The notes beneath the pieces are model-generated. The model worked only from the letters and a program-made list of their open reading frames with translations, made no database searches and had not been told where the DNA came from. Shown one piece after another: positions 4,663 through 10,493 of a DNA stretch of 10,493 nt. How positions within the stretch are numbered: position 1 is the stretch's first letter; each line of letters begins with the position of its first letter. The stretch spans positions 1 through 10,493 of the forward strand of contig JAISEA010000021.1 in assembly GCA_031264475.1 (NCBI GenBank), written 5' to 3'. A program made the position numbers and the translations under genes. This stretch comes from Treponema sp. (GTDB lineage: Bacteria > Spirochaetota > Spirochaetia > Treponematales > Breznakiellaceae).

Positions 4663-5543
4663 GCCTATCGCTTCGCTTCCAAATCAGAAATATTCTTTAC
4701 GCGATCTTCTTCCTGTTCCCCTGTCAGCTTCACGCCCAAGAACCTTATATGGTGCCGCAGACCGTTTATGTGGGGGATAAGGCGGTATTGATTACGCCAT
4801 TGGGCGCGTCCCTGATAGGCGGCGTTGTGGAGCCAATGAGTATAGAGCCGCCAGCGCCGACGGACGGACTCGTCGTGCATAGAATAGCGGTCGAACGGCA
4901 GAAGGACGAAATACGTCTTGTCGTTGAGTTTACCGCCTTTAAGACCGGCGTTATTGAATTGCCGCCCATAACCGCGCCCGGCTTCACGGACGAGTTCCAC
5001 TTGTCTGTCACCATAGCCTCCCTGCTCAGTCCGTCTACGATGTCCCTCTCGCCGCCCGCTCCTCCTCTCGCCGTCTCTGGCACCGCGGCGTTACTCTACG
5101 GAACATCTATCTCCCTCATCCTCGTCATATTACTAGGAGTAAGCGCCCGTATGTTCCTGATACGGCAATTCCTTTCAGTGAGCGTTTCGTTTAGAAACCG
5201 CTTACTCATATTCCATATCAAACGGCACCTCGACGACGGACGAAAAAACCCGCATAAAGACAGGATTTTGGATAACCTCGCCGCAGAGTTCCGTCTTTTC
5301 TTGAGTCGTTTCTTCGGTATTGACTGTTCCTCATTGACCGCGGACGAATTTTCTTATTTCCCGCTTTCATCTTTCGGGAGCATCCCAGATTGCCCTCAAA
5401 GCCCTGATTTGCGGACCATATTTCGGCGTTTGGATAGCTTCCGTTTCAACGCGGAAGGCGTGAATTCAGATAATGTTCTCATATTTATCGAAGATGTCTG
5501 GGCTTTCGTTGAGAAATTACAAATACGGAGGGTGAAACCATGA
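4659..5543 (+). CDS. Bat-cluster membrane-anchored protein with signal peptide, unknown function
   Basis: The frame is open further upstream, but the ATG at 4659 is the best start. It follows GGAG (4649-4652), overlaps the previous stop as ATGA, and gives a proper signal peptide: basic start, hydrophobic core and likely cleavage after HAQ at about residue 27. The 294-residue product then has an extracytoplasmic region (about 28-140) with VYVGDKAVL and the proline-rich GVIELPPITAPG (97-108), which resembles the beta-rich, domain-closing style of BatD and DUF4381 proteins. One membrane helix spans about 146-168, and a cytoplasmic helical domain of some 125 residues follows. I cannot assign it firmly to a named family. 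Its position between DUF58 and BatA is where such a connecting membrane protein is commonly found. Its TGA overlaps the batA ATG. Confidence 0.78.
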   Translation: MSLSLRFQIRNILYAIFFLFPCQLHAQEPYMVPQTVYVGDKAVLITPLGASLIGGVVEPMSIEPPAPTDGLVVHRIAVERQKDEIRLVVEFTAFKTGVIELPPITAPGFTDEFHLSVTIASLLSPSTMSLSPPAPPLAVSGTAALLYGTSISLILVILLGVSARMFLIRQFLSVSVSFRNRLLIFHIKRHLDDGRKNPHKDRILDNLAAEFRLFLSRFFGIDCSSLTADEFSYFPLSSFGSIPDCPQSPDLRTIFRRLDSFRFNAEGVNSDNVLIFIEDVWAFVEKLQIRRVKP

Positions 5544-6535
5544 TGTTTAACCACCCTTTCCTGCTTATAGCAGGTCTTATCATGGTTATCTTGAGTTTTC
5601 CCCTTGCGCGTTTGTTCAGGGACGCCTTTACGCTAAAAACGCCGCTCGGTTCATTTGGGGGCTTGCCTTTCAAAGCAGGCTTTGGCTTTGCCGCTCTGAT
5701 GAAGATACTCAGAGTCATGGAACTTATCGGGTTTTTTATTCTCTTTGCCGCATCCGCGGAGCCTCTGCTTTTAACGTCTCAGAAGGTATGGCTCTCTCGC
5801 GGCGCAGACATTGTTTTCACGCTGGACATAAGCCCAAGCATGGCTTGTCTTGATATGAATGGCAAGAGTCGTTTCGATGTTGCGAGAAAATTGGTGAAGG
5901 ATTTTGCGGAAAAGCATCCTTCGGACGCGATAGGGCTTGTATGTTTGGGCAAGGACGCGGTACTGTTCGTACCGCCGACCGTTGATCATTCCATGCTTTC
6001 CGTGAAATTGGATACGTTGCGTCTGGGCGAGCTAGGAGACGGCACTGCGCTAGGAATGGGGCTTGCCATCGCGGGATTACACTTGTCCAATTCTACCGCG
6101 CCCCGCAAAGCCGTCATCCTGATAACAGACGGGGAGAACAACGCGGGCGCGGTACATCCAGAAACAGCCGCGGCTATTTTGCCTTCTGAAGGCGTGAATC
6201 TTTGGGTCGTCGCCGTCGGTTCGAGCGGACAAATCCCTATAGACTATACAGACCCCTTTACCAAAGTCAGGCGCACCGGACTTTTTGAATCTCGTTTCAA
6301 CTCGGAAAATATTAAATCCATAGCGGACGCGGGCAAAGGCGTCTACCTGAACGCGCCTTCAGCCGATATGCTCACCCTTGCCTTTATGGAAATAGACAAA
6401 GGAGAAATGACCATAACGCGCTCAGGTCTGGTCGCCAAGACAAAACCACTGTACGTCCCCTTTCTTGCAACAGGACTCTTTATCCTCCTGTTTGTCCGTT
6501 TCACGCGGCGTTGCATCTTGGGAACTTTTCTATAA
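5540..6535 (+). CDS. batA: BatA-like von Willebrand A membrane protein
   Basis: The 331-residue protein has two N-terminal membrane segments (about 6-25 and 58-76), a von Willebrand A domain (about 88-285) and a C-terminal membrane segment (about 305-321). This is the BatA/BatB layout, with the A domain on the extracytoplasmic side. The metal-ion-dependent adhesion site is complete: DISPS (Asp96, Ser98, Ser100), Thr169 in GDGTALG and Asp197 in TDGENN. Bat proteins were named for Bacteroides aerotolerance and have been studied in Leptospira, but their molecular job is not settled. A strong ribosome-binding site (GGAGGGTG, 5527-5534) precedes the ATG, which overlaps the previous stop. No batB follows; a 21-bp repeat array begins six bases after the stop codon. 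Confidence 0.85.
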   Translation: MMFNHPFLLIAGLIMVILSFPLARLFRDAFTLKTPLGSFGGLPFKAGFGFAALMKILRVMELIGFFILFAASAEPLLLTSQKVWLSRGADIVFTLDISPSMACLDMNGKSRFDVARKLVKDFAEKHPSDAIGLVCLGKDAVLFVPPTVDHSMLSVKLDTLRLGELGDGTALGMGLAIAGLHLSNSTAPRKAVILITDGENNAGAVHPETAAAILPSEGVNLWVVAVGSSGQIPIDYTDPFTKVRRTGLFESRFNSENIKSIADAGKGVYLNAPSADMLTLAFMEIDKGEMTITRSGLVAKTKPLYVPFLATGLFILLFVRFTRRCILGTFL

Positions 6536-6541
6536 AATAAG

Positions 6542-6793
6542 GGTTTTAAATTCATGGAGTCAGGTTTTGAATTCATAGAGTCAGACTTTGAATTCATGGA
6601 GTCAAGTTTTGAATTCATGGAGTCACGTTTTAAATTCATGGAGTCAGACTTTAAATTCATGGAGTCAAGTTTTGAATTCATAGAGTCAGACTTTGAATTC
6701 ATGGAGTCAGGTTTTAAATTCATAGAGTCAGGTTTTGAATTCATAGAGTCAGGTTTTGAATTCATAGAGTCAAGTCTTGATTCTGCGCTATAA
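6542..6793. repeat. Eleven 21-bp tandem units plus a degenerate twelfth, downstream of batA
   Basis: Units of exactly 21 bp begin at 6542 and repeat every 21 bases to 6772, on the pattern nnnTTTrAATTCATrGAGTCA; a decayed unit runs to 6793. Variation is confined to the first three bases (GGT, GAC, AGT, CGT), a linked T/C after them, and two A/G positions. Eight of the eleven units carry GAATTC, inside TGAATTCA. The sequence is unrelated to the 21-bp array at 740. Rightward, an ATG at 6554 opens a 79-codon frame of heptads (M/I)ES(G/D/S/R)F(E/K)F, 18 bases after batA and with AAGGG ten bases upstream. The opposite strand is also open across the array, as heptads of the MNSKPDS kind. Most differences change the amino acid in either reading, so purifying selection for a protein is not evident. 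A short translated peptide in the bat unit is possible but unproven. Confidence 0.95.
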
Positions 6794-6853
6794 CGCCGTT
6801 ATTTAGTAGTATCAGGATTGTTTTTTTTGGTCAGATTTGGAAGGAAGGGGGGA

Positions 6854-6926
6854 TGGAGAATAGGGGATTCGAACCCCTGACCTATAGATTGCGAACCTAT
6901 CGCTCTACCAACTGAGCTAATTCCCC
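6854..6926 (-). tRNA. tRNA-Ala (anticodon CGC)
   Basis: A complete 73-nt cloverleaf reads leftward from G1 at 6926. The acceptor stem is GGGGAAT/ATTCTCC, the D arm GCTC-AGTTGGTA-GAGC, the anticodon arm ATAGG-TTCGCAA-TCTAT and the T arm AGGGG-TTCGAAT-CCCCT. The anticodon is CGC, reading GCG. The acceptor contains a G3-U70 pair, the well-known identity element for alanyl-tRNA synthetase, and A73, which confirms alanine. The genomic bases after A73 are TCC, so the CCA end is not encoded and must be added after transcription. The gene stands alone. Confidence 0.95.
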
Positions 6927-6942
6927 ACAAGTCTTATACTGT

Positions 6943-6971
6943 TTTATACCTTATTATAAGGAAAATGTCAA
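6943..6971 (-). promoter_or_regulatory. Promoter of the tRNA-Ala gene
   Basis: On the minus strand TTGACA (6971-6966) and TATAAA (6948-6943) are 17 bases apart. Transcription should start near 6936, about ten bases before the mature tRNA. The promoter shares its DNA with the upstream region of the rightward FliL-like gene, which begins at 6987. Confidence 0.75.
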
Positions 6972-6986
6972 GAGGTTTATCAAGAA

Positions 6987-7472
6987 ATGCGAAAAATAAA
7001 AGCAGGCGTTATATTTTATAGAATTCTCTGTGTTGTAGCCGTTTTACAGGGGATATTCATAGCATCTATCACGGTCTATACCTTTATTGCGAAGAGTCTC
7101 GCAAAGGGGAAGCCGATCTACACGGTACCGTCAAAGCAAATTCCCCGGCCCGCGCCTCTGATTGAGGACAATATATTCACAGGAATAGGCAGAATCCGCG
7201 CAATCACCGGCGACAGCCCTCCACAAACCGTTATCGTATCCATAGCTTTCCCTTACGACAAAGCGGATACTCCTTTCACCGAAGAACTTGCCTTGCAAAT
7301 GCCCGAATTCCGTTCCGTTACCTTCGCTTTTTTCAAAAGTCTTTCCGCGAAAGACCTCTACAACATGGGCGAGGATTCCATTAAGGAAGCGCTCTTGAGC
7401 CGCTACAACGCCGCGCTCCGTCTCGGACGGATACCCGTTCTCTACTTTAACGACTTCATGGTGATCGAGTAA
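6987..7472 (+). CDS. fliL: FliL-like flagellar basal-body protein
   Basis: The 161-residue protein has a short cytoplasmic start, one membrane helix (about 11-34) and an extracytoplasmic domain. The C-terminal part fits FliL: VIVSIAFPYD (82-91), a central helix pair, then DSIKEALLSRYNAALRLG (130-147) and the closing strand VLYFNDFMVIE (151-161), which corresponds to the FliL ending that leads into a YFTxFVVQ-like strand. FliL surrounds or supports the stator units of the flagellar motor and helps them under load. The gene stands next to a fliG-type gene on the other strand, with seven bases between the two stops, which supports a flagellar role. Spirochaetes can carry more than one FliL-like protein, and the overall match is weak, so a divergent paralogue is likely. 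AAGAGG (6970-6975), rather far from the ATG at 11 bases, is the only ribosome-binding site candidate. Confidence 0.62.
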   Translation: MRKIKAGVIFYRILCVVAVLQGIFIASITVYTFIAKSLAKGKPIYTVPSKQIPRPAPLIEDNIFTGIGRIRAITGDSPPQTVIVSIAFPYDKADTPFTEELALQMPEFRSVTFAFFKSLSAKDLYNMGEDSIKEALLSRYNAALRLGRIPVLYFNDFMVIE

Positions 7473-7479
7473 AATACCC

Positions 7480-8562
7480 TCAGCGAATGACATCTTCATC
7501 GTCCATGAGCATGATAGTTCCTTTTTCCCTTCCGCGTCTAAACCATGTGAGGAAATCCGCCGCAACCGTATCCGCGTCTATACGGGGAATCGGTCCAATC
7601 ATATCAGATTCTTCCCGTATTACGGCACGCCGTTGCGTTGAGATGTTTGACATGATCTTCTCTATGAAAGGACGGCTTTGTCCTTTTATCAGATAGACTA
7701 TCTCTTTTTCGCTCATGCCGCGTAGTTTTTCTTCAATAACGCGGTCGTCAGCTTTAACAACGTCGTCCAAGGTGTAGAGAGCCGCCCGCAGGCTATAGCT
7801 TAACATCACGTCTTCTTGCGCCAATTCATCGAGTAATTTTTCCTCAAAAGGCACGTCTGCCGCCTTGAGTATAGCGGTGAGCGCACTCATACCGTCTATT
7901 TCTTCAGTCTCATTTTTGCCTATCTTTTGGACTTTCTTCTTGAGCGCAGACGCGACCGCTTCAAGTACCGAAGGGGCGATCTTGCCTATTTTAGCGATAC
8001 GTTTGATGATTTCAACCTTACGCCCCGGTTCCGTATTCTTGATAACCTCTGCCGCGAGTTTTGGCGGTAAACGAGAAAGTACCATTGCCTCTGTCGCAGG
8101 AGATTCATCTTTGAAAAGAATCTCAAGCTGTCCCGCGCTGAATTCTTCTAGGAAGACAAACGGTTTATCAGCCGCCGCAGGGACGGTTCTTTTTAGAATG
8201 GACTCGCCTTTTTCCGGACCAAACGCCGCGTACAAGAGGCTTCGCGCCTCGCCGACTCCGCCGGAAAAAGCCCCCTTATATCCGCCGGAAAGCGCGGTCA
8301 ATGATCTAAATTCGTCAAGTAAGCTCTTGGATTCTTCCTCACTTATACCGCGAATCGTGACTAACTCTTTGGAAACCGCTTCTACTTGATCAGGTTCCAA
8401 CTTGGAGAGTATCTGAGCCGCGGCTTCTTTACCTATGAGGATAAGGAATTTAGCGACCTTGCGGTACCGCGATTCAGGCGCGGTCTTGATGAAGTCAAGA
8501 GGGGGACCTTTCTCAAAGAAACCCGCCAAGTCTTCAGGTTTAAATGATGTGGGTTGAGCCAT
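7480..8562 (-). CDS. fliG: FliG-family flagellar switch protein, probably spirochaetal FliG1 type
   Basis: The 360-residue protein is a full-length FliG with N-terminal, middle and C-terminal domains. Visible landmarks are RKVAKFLILIG (34-44), GGVGEARSLLYAAFG (101-115), LSRLPPKLAAEVI (162-174) and the C-terminal torque domain with DDVVKADDRVIEEKL (266-280) and LIKG (291-294). Compared with E. coli FliG, Lys264 is kept (Lys293), but Arg281 is Gln310, Asp288 and Asp289 are Glu317 and Glu318, Arg297 is Pro326, and the middle-domain EHPQ motif reads ESPA (153-156). Many spirochaetes have two FliG proteins, and in Borrelia burgdorferi FliG1 is not the main rotor protein; this divergence fits that type. 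The start ATG lies within the end of rdgB (23-bp overlap), consistent with translational coupling in an rlmI-rdgB-fliG unit. Confidence 0.88.
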   Translation of the reverse strand: MAQPTSFKPEDLAGFFEKGPPLDFIKTAPESRYRKVAKFLILIGKEAAAQILSKLEPDQVEAVSKELVTIRGISEEESKSLLDEFRSLTALSGGYKGAFSGGVGEARSLLYAAFGPEKGESILKRTVPAAADKPFVFLEEFSAGQLEILFKDESPATEAMVLSRLPPKLAAEVIKNTEPGRKVEIIKRIAKIGKIAPSVLEAVASALKKKVQKIGKNETEEIDGMSALTAILKAADVPFEEKLLDELAQEDVMLSYSLRAALYTLDDVVKADDRVIEEKLRGMSEKEIVYLIKGQSRPFIEKIMSNISTQRRAVIREESDMIGPIPRIDADTVAADFLTWFRRGREKGTIMLMDDEDVIR

Positions 8563-9157
8563 AGAGCCTCCCAATAGCCGCGCCTGCCTTTGCGCGGTGG
8601 CTTAAACGGTTCTTTTCCGCTGACGAAAGTTCCGCAACAGTGCGTCCACGTTCAGGAATGAGGAGGATCGGATCGTAGCCAAATCCGCCTTCGCCTCGTT
8701 CTTCGCGGATGATTTCGCCTTCAAGGGTTTCCTGCGCGATGAAGAGGCGGTCTTGTCCCAAAAACATGACCATAGCGCATACGAAGTGGGCTTTTCGGTT
8801 TGAATTATCGCCTAGTTCCCTTAGAATAAGCTTGTTTCTTTCCGCGGGCAAAAGGTTCTTACCTTCTACATTACCGTAGTTGCCGTAGCGCGCGGAAAAA
8901 ATACCCGGTCTGCCGTCCAGAGCGTCTATGCAGAGTCCTGAATCATCGGCTATAACGGGTTCTTGAACTATATCAAACAGGGCGCGCGCTTTAATCAGGG
9001 CGTTTTCCAGAAAGGTCGCGCCTGTTTCTTTCGGCGCAAAGGCGATACCTGCGTCTGAAGGTATATTGATGGTGTGCTTTGCGAAAATTTCGGCTAACTC
9101 GCGTCTTTTATGCTCGTTGCTTGTGGCGAACCAAATGGTATTGCTCTGGGTTTTCAT
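8540..9157 (-). CDS. rdgB: RdgB/HAM1 non-canonical purine NTP pyrophosphatase
   Basis: The 205-residue enzyme hydrolyses ITP, dITP and XTP to monophosphates plus pyrophosphate, keeping deaminated purines out of DNA and RNA. The family motifs are all present: ATSNEHKRRE (11-20) for substrate phosphates, FLENALIKAR (49-58), ADDSGLCIDALDGRPGIFSA (70-89) with the acidic metal-binding pair, GEGGFGYDPIL (155-165) for base recognition, and LSSAEKNRLSHRAKA (177-191). Length is typical and nothing essential is missing. The gene starts 13 bases after the rlmI stop and ends inside the fliG start region, so the three are likely cotranscribed. An AAGG about 12 bases upstream of the ATG is a poor ribosome-binding site. 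Confidence 0.95.
   Translation of the reverse strand: MKTQSNTIWFATSNEHKRRELAEIFAKHTINIPSDAGIAFAPKETGATFLENALIKARALFDIVQEPVIADDSGLCIDALDGRPGIFSARYGNYGNVEGKNLLPAERNKLILRELGDNSNRKAHFVCAMVMFLGQDRLFIAQETLEGEIIREERGEGGFGYDPILLIPERGRTVAELSSAEKNRLSHRAKAGAAIGRLYGSTHII
8560..8572 (-). promoter_or_regulatory. Ribosome-binding site deciding the fliG start
   Basis: GGGAGG (8572-8567) lies four bases before ATG (8562-8560). An in-frame TTG at 8574 overlaps this site and has no ribosome-binding site of its own, so the ATG four codons later is preferred. Confidence 0.65.
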
Positions 9158-9170
9158 ATTTTAAAATACC

Positions 9171-10454
9171 TTATACTGCTCGGTAGAATCCTGCTTTTAG
9201 ATAGAGGGACTCGTCGTATCCAAGCAAGATCGGGTGATCAGGCGACTGGTGGCGGAAGGCGATCTGGTGGATTCGGCGTTCCGCATCGAGCGCGGCGTCT
9301 GCGACTATGCGCCGAAACCTGTATTCGTCGAGTGCCTGACTGCAAGAGCAGGTTACGAGAACGCCCCCTGCCTTGAGCAAGCGTAATGCGCGCAAGTTGA
9401 TTTCCTTATAACCGCGTATTGCGTCTTTCAAGACCGTATGGGTTTTTGCGAAAGCAGGCGGATCGAGAACCACCATGTCAAACTTTTCCTTTGCGTGTTC
9501 CATTGAACGGAGTACCTCAAAGGCGTCTCCTTGCGTGGGGGTAATGGCGTTTTCAACCGCGTTCAGACGGGCGTTTGTTTTAAGGGTATTCAGCGCCTCT
9601 GTGGATGTGTCGACTGCGATAACCTGTGTTGCGCCTGATCGGGCGAGGTGGATTGCGAATCCGCCGGTGTAGCAGAACGCATCCAGCGCGGAACCGCCGG
9701 GGCGTATAAGCGATGCGGACAAGGCGCGGTTTTCGCTCTGATCGAGGAAGTGTCCTGTCTTCTGTCCTTCTTTTATATGGATCGCAAAAGCCTGTGCTTT
9801 TTCAAAGATAACGATGCCGTTATCGGGGAAAGAGCCGCTGATTACCCCTTCTTTCAGGGGTAGTCCTTCTAGTTCTCTTACTTTCGCGGCGGACTTTTCG
9901 ATAATGCCCTGTGGTTTGATGAGTGTTTCGTTGAGCGCCGCGAGGATTTCTTCTCGGCGGATGTCCATTCCAAAGGTTAAGAATTGGATGGAGGTCCATG
10001 AGTGGGGCGCGCCTAATATCTTTTCCACTGTGGGGAACGAGAGGGGTTTATCGAGCGTGGCGTTTTCAACGTCGTCTAGGGACCAGCCTACGAATCGGTC
10101 TATGATGAGTCCGGGCAGAAAGTCTGCTTCGGCGAATACGATTCTGCAAGATTCGCGTGAGAAGTCGTAGTTTCGTCTTTCCAATGCTTCGCGGATTCGT
10201 CGTTTGAAGAAGCCTTTATCTATGCCTTCTTTTGAAGGGCTATAGATACGGGCGATGATTTTTGATTGTGGGTTTACGAGAGCGCGTCCGAGGTAGGTTT
10301 TAGAGACGCTTTCCACGTCCGCTGTTTCTCCGGGTTCAAGAACTGCGAGTCCTGATGTTCCGAGTATTTCTTTGACTTCGTTATCATAGACCCAGGGGTG
10401 TCCTGCGAGGATACGCTTTTCCTGCCCGCGTTTCAGAATGATTCTCTTTTTCAT
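9171..10454 (-). CDS. rlmI: RlmI-like class I SAM-dependent rRNA methyltransferase with PUA domain
   Basis: The 427-residue protein has an N-terminal PUA RNA-binding domain (about 1-75, with GHPWVYDNEV at 18-27), a middle domain, and a Rossmann methyltransferase domain. GQKTGHFLDQ (230-239), LDAFCYTGGFAIHLA (257-271) for S-adenosylmethionine binding, Asp282 at the end of strand 2, and DPPAFAK (331-337) are the family hallmarks. RlmI methylates C5 of a cytosine in 23S rRNA (position 1962 in E. coli); the same target is likely but not proven, because RlmO-like relatives exist. TCSCSQ (368-373) holds the conserved C-terminal cysteines. It is somewhat longer than E. coli RlmI, with an apparent insertion at about 122-160 between the two halves of the middle domain. 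The ATG lies 39 bases from the window edge; the -10-like TATAAG next to it has no convincing -35. Confidence 0.88.
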   Translation of the reverse strand: MKKRIILKRGQEKRILAGHPWVYDNEVKEILGTSGLAVLEPGETADVESVSKTYLGRALVNPQSKIIARIYSPSKEGIDKGFFKRRIREALERRNYDFSRESCRIVFAEADFLPGLIIDRFVGWSLDDVENATLDKPLSFPTVEKILGAPHSWTSIQFLTFGMDIRREEILAALNETLIKPQGIIEKSAAKVRELEGLPLKEGVISGSFPDNGIVIFEKAQAFAIHIKEGQKTGHFLDQSENRALSASLIRPGGSALDAFCYTGGFAIHLARSGATQVIAVDTSTEALNTLKTNARLNAVENAITPTQGDAFEVLRSMEHAKEKFDMVVLDPPAFAKTHTVLKDAIRGYKEINLRALRLLKAGGVLVTCSCSQALDEYRFRRIVADAALDAERRIHQIAFRHQSPDHPILLGYDESLYLKAGFYRAV

Positions 10455-10493
10455 ACTTATACTTTACCGTATTTCAACACAACCAACAACCCC

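Noticed and set aside
6790..6828. Intrinsic terminator after the second 21-bp array
   Set aside because: ATAACGCCGTTAT (6790-6802) is a weak stem, and the run of eight T residues (6821-6828) begins 18 bases later, too far away to act with it.
7865..8389. A 174-codon open frame opposite fliG
   Set aside because: It is antisense to a full FliG with family motifs throughout and is serine/alanine-rich without recognisable domains.
8563..8574. TTG start for fliG four codons upstream
   Set aside because: The TTG overlaps the GGGAGG that serves the ATG at 8562 and has no ribosome-binding site of its own.

Overview
The window looks like chromosomal DNA of a spirochaete, most likely a Treponema-type lineage. 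The evidence is a divergent second-type FliG, a FliL-like protein encoded convergently beside it, a YihY membrane protein fused to a cyclic-nucleotide-binding domain, and a reduced Bat (DUF58 / von Willebrand A) gene set. The species cannot be named from sequence alone. No phage, transposase, CRISPR-Cas or plasmid gene is visible.

Left edge to about 1290: apart from the first codons of a leftward gene at the edge, this is about 1.2 kb of apparently non-coding DNA made almost entirely of structured repeats. In order it holds five tandem 65/66-bp units with a hairpin in each (118-445), a strong hairpin (454-479), a textbook intrinsic terminator pointing right (496-533), a cluster of inverted repeats (566-734), sixteen 21-bp tandem units with palindromic cores (740-1075), and two arrays of the same 7-bp repeat family in opposite orientation (1088-1192 and 1236-1284). 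The last array runs into the stop codon of the next gene. This is the most unusual part of the window.

1282 to 6535: a leftward RluA-type pseudouridine synthase is divided from a rightward YihY-cNMP fusion gene by 45 bp that carry a symmetric inverted repeat. A consensus promoter then drives a rightward unit of azlD, a DUF58 gene, a membrane-anchored hypothetical gene and batA. The last three are tightly packed, with a ribosome-binding site followed by two ATGA overlaps. They probably act together in the cell envelope. The MoxR ATPase that usually accompanies such genes is not in the window.

6542 to 6971: a second, unrelated 21-bp tandem array starts six bases after the batA stop codon. A leftward tRNA-Ala(CGC) gene with a good promoter follows.

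6987 to 10493: a rightward FliL-like gene converges on a leftward cluster rlmI-rdgB-fliG. The rdgB and fliG genes overlap. The FliG has changed several residues known to matter for torque generation, which fits the spirochaetal FliG1 type rather than the main motor FliG. The genes with firm assignments (rRNA modification, nucleotide-pool sanitation, flagellar parts) are ordinary housekeeping; the repeats are what set the window apart.
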